NCBI GenBank assembly: GCA_902586025.1 | Contig: CACIFV010000002.1 | Location: 62,001-126,000, forward strand | Source of the DNA: an uncultured Pelagibacteraceae bacterium | GTDB lineage: Bacteria; Pseudomonadota; Alphaproteobacteria; Pelagibacterales; Pelagibacteraceae | Length of the DNA: 64,000 nucleotides | Direction of reading: 5' to 3' | In this document: in pieces, positions 47,585-57,869 of the stretch | Numbering within the stretch: the first letter of the stretch is position 1 | Layout: the number at the start of each line of letters is the position of its first letter | Translations under genes and position numbers: made by a program | Notes under the pieces: model-generated | Told to the model about the DNA's origin: nothing | The model's input: only the letters and a program-made list of their open reading frames with translations | The model's database searches: none

Positions 47585-48400
47585 ATGCCTCAAAACTTAG
47601 ACAAAGATGGATTAAGATCTAAAATAAATAGTTACGAATTATTTTTTATCGACATATGGGGAGTGATCCATAACGGATTACAAATTTTTGAAGATTCTAT
47701 TGAAGTATTAGAAAATTTAAAAAAAAATAATAAAGAGTTTGTATTACTTACCAATGCTCCAAGACCAAATTCTACAGTTATTGATTTTTTAAAAAAAATA
47801 GGACTCAAAAAATATTATGAAGATGTATACACCTCAGGAGAAGCTTCATTAAAATATTTAATGGAAAATTTTCTAAATGCAAAATTTTATCATATTGGAC
47901 CACCAAGAGATTTTGACTTATTTAAAAGATTTGAACAAAATAAAGTTAGTAATATTAGTCAAGCTGATTATTTTATTTGTACAGGGTTATTTGAAGATCA
48001 TGAGACAAAACTTGAATATTATAAAGACTTACTTCAGAAATTTTCAAATAAAAAATTTGTGTGTACTAATCCAGACCTAATTGTTGATAGAGGAGATGTT
48101 AGAGAGTTTTGCGCTGGATCAGTTGCAAAAATATTTGAGGAAATTGGTGGGAAAGTAATTTACTTTGGAAAACCTTATCCTCCAGTTTATAATTTATCTG
48201 CTAACATAAATGGTAAAAATGTTTTATGTATCGGAGATAATATGAATACAGATATAAAAGGAGCTAATATTCAAAATTTTGACAATTTGTTAATAACGAG
48301 TGGTATACATAAAAAAGAATTAAGTAGTTTAAATATTGATAAATTAGAAAAAAAATATGGAGTGAGTGTGAATTACACTCAAACAAAATTAAAATGGTGA
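47585..48400 (+). CDS. HAD-superfamily phosphatase, class IIA (TIGR01459-like)
   Basis: 271 residues, NagD/4-nitrophenylphosphatase-like group. Motif I is FFIDIWGVIHNG (nucleophile Asp; the usual second Asp of DxD is Trp, a form I recall for this alphaproteobacterial subfamily), motif II LLTNAPRPN, Lys in YFGKPYPPVY, motif IV LCIGDNMNTDIKGA. Substrate unknown; often found near ribF, as here (7-base overlap). Confidence 0.85.
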   Translation: MPQNLDKDGLRSKINSYELFFIDIWGVIHNGLQIFEDSIEVLENLKKNNKEFVLLTNAPRPNSTVIDFLKKIGLKKYYEDVYTSGEASLKYLMENFLNAKFYHIGPPRDFDLFKRFEQNKVSNISQADYFICTGLFEDHETKLEYYKDLLQKFSNKKFVCTNPDLIVDRGDVREFCAGSVAKIFEEIGGKVIYFGKPYPPVYNLSANINGKNVLCIGDNMNTDIKGANIQNFDNLLITSGIHKKELSSLNIDKLEKKYGVSVNYTQTKLKW

Positions 48401-49320
48401 ACAAAATTAAAATTTATAAAAATTTTGAGATTTTAAAAAAACATCAAAATGCCATGATACTAATTGGTAATTTCGATGGATTACACTTAGGCCATCAAAA
48501 ATTATTCAAAGAAGCAAAAAGATATAAAAAAAAATATAATTCTAAAATTGGAGTGGTGACATTTGATCCAATTCCAAAAATGTACTTTAATAAAAGTATT
48601 ACGAATTATCGACTTTCAAATCTTAATCAAAAAAGCAGATATTTTAGTGATTATAATGTTGATTTTTTAATAAATAAAAAATTTGATAAAAAATTCTCTA
48701 AAATATCTTGTCATAATTTTATTAAAAATATTTTATGCAAAAAGTTAAGCGCAGATTATATTTTTGTTAGTAATAATTTTAGATTTGGAAATAAGAGAGA
48801 GGGGGACGTAAATCTATTAAAAAAACTTCAAAAGAAATATGAATATAAATTAATTAACCCAAAACCATTATATAAAAAAAATAAAATTATTTCTTCAACA
48901 TTAATAAGAAAATTAATCGAAAATGGTAATTTAAAAATTGCAAATCAACTTTTATCTAGAAATTGGTCAATAGAAGGTGTCGTTGAAAAGGGTAGAATGA
49001 TGGGAAGAAAAATTGGTTTTCCGACGTGCAACATAAATATAAAAAACTATGTAATACCAAAAGTAGGAGTTTATGCAGTTGATGTTTATATCGAAAAAAA
49101 CAGAAAAAAGATCAAAGGAATAGCAAATATTGGTTATAGGCCTACTTTTAATCAAAAAAAATTATTATTAGAGGTAAATTTATTTAAATTTTCTGGAAAT
49201 CTTTATAATAAAAATCTAACTATTAATTTTACAAAATTTATTAGAGGAGAAACCAAATTTAAAAATATTGATGCTTTAAAAAAACAGATAAAGAAAGATA
49301 TTAAAATTGCCAAAAGATAA
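48394..49320 (+). CDS. ribF: Bifunctional riboflavin kinase / FAD synthetase
   Basis: 308 residues making FMN and FAD from riboflavin. FMN adenylyltransferase part about 1-180 (LIGNFDGLHLGHQKLFKEA; STLIRKLIENGN) and flavokinase part about 185-305 (GRMMGRKIGFPTCNI with PTxN; GIANIGYRPTFN; LEVNLFKF). Overlaps the HAD gene and runs into ileS with 6 bases between, suggesting one transcript from HAD to pgi. Confidence 0.95.
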   Translation: MVNKIKIYKNFEILKKHQNAMILIGNFDGLHLGHQKLFKEAKRYKKKYNSKIGVVTFDPIPKMYFNKSITNYRLSNLNQKSRYFSDYNVDFLINKKFDKKFSKISCHNFIKNILCKKLSADYIFVSNNFRFGNKREGDVNLLKKLQKKYEYKLINPKPLYKKNKIISSTLIRKLIENGNLKIANQLLSRNWSIEGVVEKGRMMGRKIGFPTCNINIKNYVIPKVGVYAVDVYIEKNRKKIKGIANIGYRPTFNQKKLLLEVNLFKFSGNLYNKNLTINFTKFIRGETKFKNIDALKKQIKKDIKIAKR

Positions 49321-49326
49321 AATATC

Positions 49327-52080
49327 ATGAGCAAGGAACATATAAATCTACCTAAAACAAAATTCTCAATGAAGGCAAATTTGCCAAACAAGGAGCCAAA
49401 TTACATTGAATTTTGGAAGAAAATTGACCTGTACAATTTGTTAAGAAAAAAAAGTAAAGGGCAAGAAAAATTTGTGCTTCATGATGGGCCTCCATATGCA
49501 AATGGAAATATTCATATGGGTACCGCTTTGAATAAAATTTTAAAAGACATAATTACAAAATTTCATCAAATGGATGGAAAGGACTCAGTTTATGTTCCTG
49601 GATGGGATTGCCATGGGTTGCCTATCGAGTGGAAAATTGAAGAACGATATAAAAAGAATAAAAAAAATAAAAATGATGTTCCAATAATTGAATTCAGAAA
49701 AGAATGTAGGGAGTTTGCAAACAAATGGATAGATGTTCATAAAGGAGAATTTACAAGACTTGGGGTAATTGGTGATTGGGAAAACTACTATTCAACAATG
49801 TCATTTGATGCTGAAGCTCAAATAGTCAGAGAACTTGGAAAATTTCTTAAAGAAGGAAGCCTTTATAGAGGTTACAAGCCAGTTCTTTGGTCTACTGTTG
49901 AAAAAACAGCTTTAGCTGATGCTGAGGTTGAATACATGGATCATGTTTCAGATACTATTTATGCTGCATTTAAAGTGAAATTTTCAAATTTAGATATAAT
50001 TAAAGGTGCTGACGTAATAATTTGGACTACAACTCCTTGGACTATTCCTGCAAATAAAGCATTAGCTTACAATGCTAGTCTTAAATATGTATTGCTTGAA
50101 ATTAATGATAACAAAAATTTTATTGATAGAAAAATAATAATTGCAAAGGACCTATTGGAACCTTTTAAAAAAGATACCTCTATAGAAAATATTAAAGTTT
50201 TAAACGAATTTTTAGGAAAAGATTTAAATGGAACTATTTGCAGTCATCCATTTTCTAAAATGGAATATAATTATGATATTCCTATGTTTGAGGCTAATTT
50301 TGTAACTACTGAACAAGGAACAGGTATCGTGCACTGCGCTCCAAGCCATGGACCAGATGACTTCAATCTTTGTTTAAATAATAATATCAAAGCAATTGAA
50401 ACAGTTGATGGTGATGGAAAATATACAAGTGAAATTAAACTTTTTGAAGGTTTACATATTTTTAAGGCTAATAACTTAATTATAGAAAAATTAGATGAAC
50501 AAAAAAATTTAGTAACAAATGGAAAACTAACTCACTCTTATCCTCATTCTTGGAGATCAAAAGCTCCACTAGTTCATAGGGCAACGCCACAATGGTTTAT
50601 ATCAATGGAAAGTCACGGGTTAAGAGATAAAGCATTAAAAGCTATCGATAAAACAGATTTTTATCCTTCTAAAGGAAAAGAAAGAATAAAATCAATGATT
50701 GAAACTAGACCAGACTGGTGTGTATCAAGACAAAGAGTTTGGGGTGTGCCACTACCAATTTTTATTTCAAAAAAAACTGGCGATGTTTTAGTTGATGATG
50801 AAGTATTTGAAAATATTGCAAAAATTTATGAAAAAGAAGGTTCTGATTGTTGGTTTAATGATGATTATCAGATCTTTCTTGGAGACAAGTATAAAGCAGA
50901 AGATTATGAAAAATTATCAGACATAGTTGAAGTTTGGTTTGACAGTGGATCCACCCACTCTTTTGTTTTAGAGAAAAGAGACGACCTCAAATGGCCAGCA
51001 TCTATGTATTTAGAGGGCTCAGATCAACATAGAGGATGGTTTCACTCCTCATTACTTGAATCATGTGGAACAAGAGGAGTCGCTCCATTTGAAAGCATTC
51101 TTTCTCATGGTTTTGTTGTAGATGGAAAAGGTCTAAAAATGTCAAAGTCAACAGGTAACGTTATTGCTCCACAAGATATATTAAAAAAATATGGAGCTGA
51201 TATATTAAGAATTTGGGTTGCATCTTCAAATTATGCTGAAGATTTAAGAATAGATTATTCAATTTTAGATCAACACGCTGAGTCTTATAGAAAAATTAGA
51301 AATACATTTAGATATCTATTAGGAAATATTCAAGATCAATACGAAAATCTTGATCTAGAAAAAGTTAAATTTGAAAACTTTGATTCTCTTGAAAAATTTA
51401 TGCTTCATAGAATTTATACAATAAATGAGAATTTTAAAAATAATTTTAAAGTTTATAACTTCCATAATTTATATAAAGAATTACTAAATTTTTGCACAGT
51501 TGAGCTTTCTGCTTTTTATTTCGATATCAGGAAAGATACTCTATATTGTGACGCTTTAAATTCCGATAAAAGAAAGAACTGTATAACTCTTTTAAATATT
51601 ATTTTGCAGTGTCTCCTAAAATGGTTTGCACCAATATTATCATTTACAACTGAAGAAATTTATCAACTAGTTAAAAAGGAAAAAGATAGCCAAAGTATCC
51701 ATTTACAAAATTTCGTTTCAGTTCCTAATTCTTGGAACGATGAAGAACTTAGCTCAGATTGGGATTATGTTAAAAAAATTAGAGATGAGGCAAATATTTC
51801 AATAGAGAATATGAGGGCCGAAAAGTCAATTGGTTCAAGTTTAGAAGCAACAATTGAGATAAAATTAAATAAAGAATTTTACGATAAGGCAAAAAATATT
51901 AATTTTTCTGAAATTTGTATAACCTCATCTGCCTCTGTAATCAAAGATGAAAATTTAAAAAATAGTATTGATGTAGTTGCAAAAAAGGCCCAAGGAAATA
52001 AATGTCCTATTTGTTGGAAAATTTTTGAAACGAGTTGTGAAAGACCAAATTGTGGACTTTTAAATACTAATGGGAAATGA
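49327..52080 (+). CDS. ileS: Isoleucyl-tRNA synthetase
   Basis: 917 residues, class I synthetase. HIGH motif variant [14 protein letters not shown] near residue 57, editing domain with [15 protein letters not shown] and [21 protein letters not shown] loop in [12 protein letters not shown] (about 605), and the C-terminal zinc finger CPICW...CERPNCG. All domains present. The lspA frame overlaps its end by 11 bases, as in many proteobacteria (ribF-ileS-lspA order). Confidence 0.98.
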   Translation: MSKEHINLPKTKFSMKANLPNKEPNYIEFWKKIDLYNLLRKKSKGQEKFVLHDGPPYANGNIHMGTALNKILKDIITKFHQMDGKDSVYVPGWDCHGLPIEWKIEERYKKNKKNKNDVPIIEFRKECREFANKWIDVHKGEFTRLGVIGDWENYYSTMSFDAEAQIVRELGKFLKEGSLYRGYKPVLWSTVEKTALADAEVEYMDHVSDTIYAAFKVKFSNLDIIKGADVIIWTTTPWTIPANKALAYNASLKYVLLEINDNKNFIDRKIIIAKDLLEPFKKDTSIENIKVLNEFLGKDLNGTICSHPFSKMEYNYDIPMFEANFVTTEQGTGIVHCAPSHGPDDFNLCLNNNIKAIETVDGDGKYTSEIKLFEGLHIFKANNLIIEKLDEQKNLVTNGKLTHSYPHSWRSKAPLVHRATPQWFISMESHGLRDKALKAIDKTDFYPSKGKERIKSMIETRPDWCVSRQRVWGVPLPIFISKKTGDVLVDDEVFENIAKIYEKEGSDCWFNDDYQIFLGDKYKAEDYEKLSDIVEVWFDSGSTHSFVLEKRDDLKWPASMYLEGSDQHRGWFHSSLLESCGTRGVAPFESILSHGFVVDGKGLKMSKSTGNVIAPQDILKKYGADILRIWVASSNYAEDLRIDYSILDQHAESYRKIRNTFRYLLGNIQDQYENLDLEKVKFENFDSLEKFMLHRIYTINENFKNNFKVYNFHNLYKELLNFCTVELSAFYFDIRKDTLYCDALNSDKRKNCITLLNIILQCLLKWFAPILSFTTEEIYQLVKKEKDSQSIHLQNFVSVPNSWNDEELSSDWDYVKKIRDEANISIENMRAEKSIGSSLEATIEIKLNKEFYDKAKNINFSEICITSSASVIKDENLKNSIDVVAKKAQGNKCPICWKIFETSCERPNCGLLNTNGK

Positions 52081-52567
52081 AAAATTAAATAAACTTCTTA
52101 TAGGTTTTGTATTTTTAGTTGTTTGTTTTGCTTTAGATAGGCTATCAAAAATTTATATTCTAAATATATTAAATAATGAAGTACAAGTTGATCTTTATAT
52201 AAATCAATTTTTAAATATCTATTTAGTTTGGAATACAGGGATAGGATTTGGTTTATTTTCATCAGAAGATAAACTTTTCTATAATATCATTACTGCAATT
52301 ATAGTCATTATAAACTTAGTAATATTGTATTTCGCTTTCATTGAGTCAAAAATTAAATCATTTTTTTTAATGATAATATTAGGAGGCTCTTTAGGAAACT
52401 TATTTGACCGAATTTATTACAGAGCTGTTCCAGACTTTATAGATTTAAATTATGCTGGATATCATTGGTTTATCTTTAATGTAGCTGACATATTTATAAC
52501 AATTGGTATTATATGCCTTATTTTATCTGAATTTATATTCTATAAAAAAAAAGATGAAAAAAATTAA
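52070..52567 (+). CDS. lspA: Lipoprotein signal peptidase (signal peptidase II)
   Basis: 165-residue inner-membrane aspartyl peptidase that cleaves prolipoproteins. Four membrane spans; catalytic Asp residues in [21 protein letters not shown] and [11 protein letters not shown], and the N-terminal DRLSKIYI and [13 protein letters not shown] blocks. Overlaps both ileS and the downstream lipoprotein gene. Confidence 0.96.
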   Translation: MGNEKLNKLLIGFVFLVVCFALDRLSKIYILNILNNEVQVDLYINQFLNIYLVWNTGIGFGLFSSEDKLFYNIITAIIVIINLVILYFAFIESKIKSFFLMIILGGSLGNLFDRIYYRAVPDFIDLNYAGYHWFIFNVADIFITIGIICLILSEFIFYKKKDEKN

Positions 52568-52871
52568 ACTAAATTTAATCTTATTAATCGCTTTAGTGCC
52601 ATTATTAACTTTTTGTGGTGGAGTTAGAGATGCTTTAGAAGGTAAAAAAAGATCTGAACAAAGTGACGAATTTCTTGTAAAAAAAAAAAATCCTCTCCAA
52701 ATGCCACCTGACATGAATAAACTTCCAATGCCAGGAGATGATTTGGAAGTAAGTAGTCAATCAAATGACAAAGAAGTAAAAGATTTACTCAAAATAAAAG
52801 ACGATAATAATTCTGAGGACTCTAGTAGCGGGTCAGATTTATTAAATAATATGAAGAAGAAAATCCAGTAA
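52554..52871 (+). CDS. Lipoprotein, DUF3035-like
   Basis: About 105 residues from the ATG at 52554 (a longer in-frame version from 52503 would lie inside lspA and lacks a signal peptide). Signal peptide with lipobox LTFC, then [20 protein letters not shown] and a [19 protein letters not shown] segment, the conserved core of the alphaproteobacterial DUF3035 family found after lspA. The C-terminal tail is Asp/Ser/Asn-rich. Function unknown; BAM-associated lipoproteins of similar type exist (inference). Confidence 0.75.
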   Translation: MKKIKLNLILLIALVPLLTFCGGVRDALEGKKRSEQSDEFLVKKKNPLQMPPDMNKLPMPGDDLEVSSQSNDKEVKDLLKIKDDNNSEDSSSGSDLLNNMKKKIQ

Positions 52872-52874
52872 TTA

Positions 52875-54047
52875 ATGGAGACAAAACATATTATCTACAA
52901 AAATTTCAATAATAAAAATAAACAATTAAATAAAAAAAAACTTAATAATTTCATAAAGTTTAAAAATTTAATTGAAAAATATCCTTTATTAAAATCTCTA
53001 ACAAATAATTATAATTATTCATTTCAGAAAAAAAATTTACTAAATTTCAAAAAATACTATGAGTATAATTTAATAGGAATGGGAGGATCTATACTAGGCG
53101 CACAAGCCATTTATGATTTTCTTAGTCATAAAATCAAAAAAAAATTTTTCTTTTATAATAACTTACAGAACATAAGAATAACAAAATCAAACAAAAAACG
53201 TTTAAATATAATTATATCAAAATCAGGTAACACCCTAGAAACATTATCAAATTTAAACCTGATCTTATCAAAACAGAAAAGAAATAAAAATTTAATAATT
53301 ACTGAAAAAAAAAATAATATTCTTAGAGCTATGGCGAATAAACTGAGATCTGATGTAATTGACCATAAAAATTACATAGGAGGAAGATATTCAGTATTAT
53401 CTGAAGTTGGAATGGTACCAGCAGAATTGATGGGTTTAAATGAAAAAAAATTTAAAAGATTAAATTATCTAATAAAAAATAAAAAATTTATTAATTTTTT
53501 AATTGAAAATGTCTCTTCAATTTACTCAAATATTATTAAAGGAAAAAAAAATTGTGTAATTTTAAATTATGATGAAAAATTAAATAACTTTTTGAAATGG
53601 TACCAGCAATTATCTGCTGAAAGTTTAGGAAAAAAGGGTAAGGGTTTCTTTCCTATAATCTCTACAATGCCAAAGGACAATCATAGTCTTTTACAACTAT
53701 ATTTAGATGGCCCAAAAAATAATTTTTTTAGTTTTTTTTTCTCTAGAGATATAAACCAATTTAAATTTAATAATGCTTTTATAATTGATGGATTAGAACA
53801 TTTAAAAAAGAAAAGTTTGGATCAAGTAATGTATGCTCAAAAAAAAGCTACGCAAAATGTATTTAATAAGAAAAAATTATCATTTAGAAGTTTTGAAATT
53901 AAAAATAAAAGTGAGGAAACTTTAGGTGAACTATTTACATTTTTTATTTTAGAAACACTAATGCTAAGCTCCTTATTGAATGTAAATCCAATTAACCAAC
54001 CTTCTGTTGAATTGATTAAAATAGAAACAAAAAAAATCCTAAAATAG
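52875..54047 (+). CDS. pgi: Glucose-6-phosphate isomerase (short form)
   Basis: 390 residues, about 60-160 shorter than common bacterial Pgi. Visible: LIGMGGSILGAQAIYDF, the SIS-like IIISKSGNTLETL, GGRYSVLSEVGMVPAEL, the catalytic Glu in QQLSAESLGKKGKG, and His in MPKDNHSLLQLYLDGP. So the catalytic core is kept and peripheral segments are trimmed. Converts glucose-6-P and fructose-6-P. Ends with a 9-base convergent overlap with rsmD. Confidence 0.88.
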   Translation: METKHIIYKNFNNKNKQLNKKKLNNFIKFKNLIEKYPLLKSLTNNYNYSFQKKNLLNFKKYYEYNLIGMGGSILGAQAIYDFLSHKIKKKFFFYNNLQNIRITKSNKKRLNIIISKSGNTLETLSNLNLILSKQKRNKNLIITEKKNNILRAMANKLRSDVIDHKNYIGGRYSVLSEVGMVPAELMGLNEKKFKRLNYLIKNKKFINFLIENVSSIYSNIIKGKKNCVILNYDEKLNNFLKWYQQLSAESLGKKGKGFFPIISTMPKDNHSLLQLYLDGPKNNFFSFFFSRDINQFKFNNAFIIDGLEHLKKKSLDQVMYAQKKATQNVFNKKKLSFRSFEIKNKSEETLGELFTFFILETLMLSSLLNVNPINQPSVELIKIETKKILK

Positions 54048-54605
54048 TAATTTACCAAATATTATTTTTGATAAACCATATTTTTTTTCTCTAAGAACTT
54101 TAAAATCTTCTATAAAATTTTCTTTAAATTTCTTATTTCTATGTATTACTATTAATGTACTTTTGTGAGCAATTTTTAAGTCTAAAATTTTCCTTAATAA
54201 TTTATTTATATTTTTATCTTTAAATGGTGGATCCAAATAAATTAAATTAATTTTTTCATTATCTATATTTTCTTTAGAAATTTCATATGCGTTTATTTCC
54301 TTGATAACTGAAACTTTATCAATTTCTAACTCCTTAATGTTTTTCTCTAAAATTTTCAAAGATGGTTTGTAATTTTCAAAAAAAAAAACTTTTTTTACTC
54401 CTCTAGACAAACATTCAATGCCAAACGAACCAGAACCGGAAAATAAATCCAAAACTACGTCATTTTTGAATTTAATTTTTTCATTCTTAGAATGCTCTAA
54501 AATATTAAATATCGACTCTCTAACCATATCCTTTAAAGGTCTTGTTGTTTTATCTGTAGGATTATGAATTAATTTCCCTTTTAGTTTTCCACCAATTACT
54601 CTCAT
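54039..54605 (-). CDS. rsmD: 16S rRNA (guanine-966-N2) methyltransferase RsmD
   Basis: 188 residues. Opening MRVIGGKLKGKLI, SAM-binding VLDLFSGSGSFGIECLSRG, catalytic LIYLDPPFKD (D/NPPF). Methylates 16S rRNA during 30S assembly. Overlaps purD by 4 bases (ATGA), so co-transcribed. Confidence 0.95.
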   Translation of the reverse strand: MRVIGGKLKGKLIHNPTDKTTRPLKDMVRESIFNILEHSKNEKIKFKNDVVLDLFSGSGSFGIECLSRGVKKVFFFENYKPSLKILEKNIKELEIDKVSVIKEINAYEISKENIDNEKINLIYLDPPFKDKNINKLLRKILDLKIAHKSTLIVIHRNKKFKENFIEDFKVLREKKYGLSKIIFGKLLF

Positions 54606-55867
54606 TTATCTATGACTTTATGACCTATATCTGATCTGTAAAAACCATCTTCCCAATTCAATTTATTAATCTGATTGATGATTTCTTTTCTACTTGATAA
54701 ATAACTATCTGAGATATTCACAAAATTTATTACTCTACCTCCAATTGCTAAAATTTTGTTTCCAGAACTTTTTGTTCCAGCATGAAAAATAAAGTTATCT
54801 TTAGTTGATTTGAATTCTTTTAAATTTTTAATTTCAACATTCTTATTATATTTTTCAGGATATCCTTTTGAGCATAAAGCAATGCACATACTTTTTTTAT
54901 TTTTCCATTTTATTTCGTGGGTCTTTAATTTTGAATTACAACAAGAATTTATTATTTCCAATAAATCACTGTCAACCAATGGTAATATAGTTTGGCATTC
55001 AGGATCACCCATCCTGACATTATATTCAATTAGGTATGGTTCATTACTTTTTATCATTAAGCCGGCATATAAAAAACCGACGTACTTCTCATTCATTTCA
55101 CTTATAGCTTTTAACGTTGGCTCAATTATTTTGTTTAAAATTTTATTCTCTAAATCATCATTAATTAAGCTTGATGGTGAATAAGCTCCCATTCCTCCTG
55201 TATTTTTTCCAGTATCACCCTCACCAACTCTTTTATGGTCTTGAGCTGTATTAAAAGTTTTATAACTAATTCCATCTGAAATAATAAAAAAACTCATCTC
55301 ATCACCTTCAAGGAATTCTTCGATTAATACTTGATCTGCTTTCCCAAATTTACCGTCAAATATTTCATTAACAGCAGTTTTAGCCTCATCAACATTTTGA
55401 CAAATATAAACACCTTTACCTGCAGCAAGAACATCTGCTTTTACAACAAGAGGAAAATTAGATGACGATAAAAATATAAATGAGTCTTCTTTGGATTTAC
55501 AAATTTTAAATTTAGCAGTTGGTATGTTAAATTTCTCACAAATTTCTTTTGTAAATATTTTTGAGCCTTCTAATTGAGCTACTTTTTTTCTAGGACCAAA
55601 AACTTTAATATTTTTTGACTCTAGGAAATCTACTAATCCTTCGACTAATGGTTTTTCTGGACCAACAATCACTAATTCGATTTGTTCTTTCTTAATAAAA
55701 TTATACAAATCTTGAAAATTTTCCAAATTTAAATCAATATTTACAGAGATTTCTTCGGTACCAGCATTACCTGGTATTGAATATATTTTTGTTATTTTTT
55801 TTGAATTACTTAAGTGATGAACTAAAGCATGTTCTCGTCCTCCACTACCAATAATTGCAATTTTCAT
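54602..55867 (-). CDS. purD: Phosphoribosylamine-glycine ligase
   Basis: 421 residues; purine pathway step 2, ATP-grasp enzyme. IGSGGREHALVHHL at the N-terminus, FPLVVKADVLAAGKGVYIC, EEFLEGDEMSFF, GGMGAYSPS and LIEYNVRMGDPECQTILP are all present. First gene of a purD-rsmD pair, divergent from the DUF2093 gene by 22 bases. Confidence 0.97.
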   Translation of the reverse strand: MKIAIIGSGGREHALVHHLSNSKKITKIYSIPGNAGTEEISVNIDLNLENFQDLYNFIKKEQIELVIVGPEKPLVEGLVDFLESKNIKVFGPRKKVAQLEGSKIFTKEICEKFNIPTAKFKICKSKEDSFIFLSSSNFPLVVKADVLAAGKGVYICQNVDEAKTAVNEIFDGKFGKADQVLIEEFLEGDEMSFFIISDGISYKTFNTAQDHKRVGEGDTGKNTGGMGAYSPSSLINDDLENKILNKIIEPTLKAISEMNEKYVGFLYAGLMIKSNEPYLIEYNVRMGDPECQTILPLVDSDLLEIINSCCNSKLKTHEIKWKNKKSMCIALCSKGYPEKYNKNVEIKNLKEFKSTKDNFIFHAGTKSSGNKILAIGGRVINFVNISDSYLSSRKEIINQINKLNWEDGFYRSDIGHKVIDK

Positions 55868-55889
55868 TTAGTAAATATATATCTTAAAT

Positions 55890-56087
55890 ATGTTAAATAA
55901 GTTAGCTAAATTAAAATACTTAGCAAATAATTTTGAGATCATTGAAGATGGTGATCATGTGATTTGTGCTATCTCACAAAAAAAAATACCACTTGAAAAC
56001 TTAAATTACTGGAATGTTGAAGAACAGGAAGCCTACTTTTCGCATGTTGAGGCCTCAATAAAAAGAGATTTATTAGACAAAAACTGA
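55890..56087 (+). CDS. DUF2093 family protein
   Basis: 65 residues; conserved central part GDHVICAISQKKIPLENLNYW and EEQEAYFSH matches the alphaproteobacterial DUF2093 family, short proteins of unknown function that often lie near purD or xseA. The CA/SxxKIPL pattern hints at a small metal- or nucleic-acid-binding fold, but only one cysteine is here. Ends at the base before the convergent lpxL stop. Confidence 0.82.
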   Translation: MLNKLAKLKYLANNFEIIEDGDHVICAISQKKIPLENLNYWNVEEQEAYFSHVEASIKRDLLDKN

Positions 56088-56948
56088 TTATGTTTTCCAT
56101 CTATTATGGGTCCAGATCCACTGGTCTACATTTTTTAAAATCATTTTTTCAAGTATTTTATTTAGATGTTCGGTAATCTCTTTAATTGATTTATTGTTCC
56201 CAATTTTGATTGGTTCTGAAACAAACATTTTGAAATAATTATTTTTTCTTCTCTCTATATAAATTGGCACTAGATCACATTTATATTTTTTAATTAATTG
56301 TGCGGGTATGGTCGTAGTGCTAGCTGGTTTACCGAAAAAATTAATTTTTATACCTTCTCTTACTCTTTGGTCAATCATTAGAGCTACTGAGTTACCTTTC
56401 TTTATATTTTCAATAATCTGTCTTGTGCCTGATCTTCCTTTTTTAATTTGATTTTTGCATATAAAATTTTCTCTAATTTCTTCCATAGTTTTGTTAAGGA
56501 ATACGTTATTTAGCGGTCTATAAATAGCGCACAAATTTATACCAGCTTTTTCTATTTGGAGCGCCATTAATTCAAAATTATTGAAATGACCAGATATAAA
56601 TACAGCACGTCTTTTTTCTCTCTTAATTTTGTTCAGGTTTTCAAGACCGTCTATTTCAATAAATTTACTTAATTTGTTATTTCTAAATGCTTTAAGAAAA
56701 GGATATTCAGCAAGTATTCTTCCATAATTTCCATATATTTTGCTGATAATTTTATTGTAATTTTTTTTGTCTACAATGCCAGATTGTTCCAAATTATTTT
56801 CAATTAACTTTTTTGATCTAAATATTGGTCCAAACAAGCGTCCAATAAAATCTCCCAAATTAGATCCATTTTTATAACCAATTATAATTAGTATAAAAAA
56901 AAACAATTTTATTAAAATAAATTCAATTAAATAAAAAAACTTCCTCAT
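56088..56948 (-). CDS. lpxL: Lipid A biosynthesis acyltransferase (LpxL/HtrB family)
   Basis: 286 residues; adds a secondary acyl chain to lipid A at the inner membrane. N-terminal membrane anchor (about 5-25), catalytic H(x4)E in ISGHFNNFELMA, then RPLNNVFLNKTMEEIR, GNSVALMIDQRVREG and FFGKPASTTTIPAQLI, all typical. Its ATG overlaps the stop of the frame-corrected lpxK by 4 bases (ATGA). Whether it is LpxL- or LpxM-type is not clear from sequence. Confidence 0.9.
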   Translation of the reverse strand: MRKFFYLIEFILIKLFFFILIIIGYKNGSNLGDFIGRLFGPIFRSKKLIENNLEQSGIVDKKNYNKIISKIYGNYGRILAEYPFLKAFRNNKLSKFIEIDGLENLNKIKREKRRAVFISGHFNNFELMALQIEKAGINLCAIYRPLNNVFLNKTMEEIRENFICKNQIKKGRSGTRQIIENIKKGNSVALMIDQRVREGIKINFFGKPASTTTIPAQLIKKYKCDLVPIYIERRKNNYFKMFVSEPIKIGNNKSIKEITEHLNKILEKMILKNVDQWIWTHNRWKT

Positions 56949-57869
56949 AATTTCTTTAATAAAAAATTTTTAAATTCTTTTTCTTTTTCAATTTTTAATC
57001 CTATTTTTAAAAATTGGATATTTTTTTTTTGTATATTTGATAATCGATTGTAGTCTTTTTCAGTTGTTATAATTTTTAATTTATTACTTTTAGCCATATT
57101 TTTTATATTTTTTTATATCAGAATTTTTATATTTATAATGGTCTGGAAAAGTCATTATTTTTTTTATCTTAAAATTATATTTTTTTAATGTTTGTTGAAA
57201 TTCTAAAGGATTACCTATACCTGAAAAAACTAGAAAGTTGTTTTTAAATTTAAAAGAATCAAGATTTTTAGGAGTGTATTTAGCTCTAAATATTTTTAAA
57301 TTTGGATTTAATCTCTTTAGAGTTTTTTCGAAACTTTTATTATTTTTTTCACCATTAAGAAATGCAAGATCATAATTTAAAATATTTGTAATTCTTTCCC
57401 TTAATGGCCCAGCAGGCAAAACTAGTCCATTTCCAACTAGCTCTGAACTATTAAAACAAGCAATAGAAATATCATAATTTAAACTTTTATCTTGTAAACC
57501 ATCATCTAATATAGCTAACTGGTATTTTTTTCTCTCAGCAATTCTCAGCGCGATATCTCTAAAACTTAAACAAATTAGATTTCCATATTTTGATAAAATA
57601 TTTTGCTCGTCAATTTGATCAATATATTTTTTTTTAATAAATACAGTTTTAAACTTATATTTTAACATATCATTTATTTTTAAAACTAAAGGTGTTTTTC
57701 CAGTTCCACCTAAGTAAATATTTCCAACACAGATTGTTTTTATTTTGAAATATTTTTTTGGACTTAAAGATTTAAAAAAATTAAAAATAATTGTTATCAA
57801 ACTAAATGGTAATAGTAATAATGATATGAAATTGAAACTATCCCAAAAAATGGGTCTTTTTACTTTCAT
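56945..57869 (-). pseudogene. lpxK: Tetraacyldisaccharide 4'-kinase LpxK, interrupted by a frameshift
   Basis: LpxK phosphorylates the lipid A precursor at the 4' position. The first frame gives 259 residues (57869-57090): Walker A VGNIYLGGTGKTPLV, LDDGLQDKSLNYDI, LPAGPLRERITN, and MTFPDHYKYKNSDI, then a premature stop. The missing C-terminus (AKSNKLKIITTEKDYNRL and on to LLKKL) continues one base out of frame to a TGA at 56945-56947. The shift occurs at two A-runs on the coding strand (T7 at 57108-57114 and T6 at 57099-57104 of the plus strand); removing one A restores a normal protein of about 307 residues. The ATGA overlap with lpxL supports the restored frame. Could be a sequencing/assembly error, transcriptional or ribosomal slippage, or real inactivation; slippage or error seems likelier because lipid A synthesis is normally essential. 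Confidence 0.85.
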
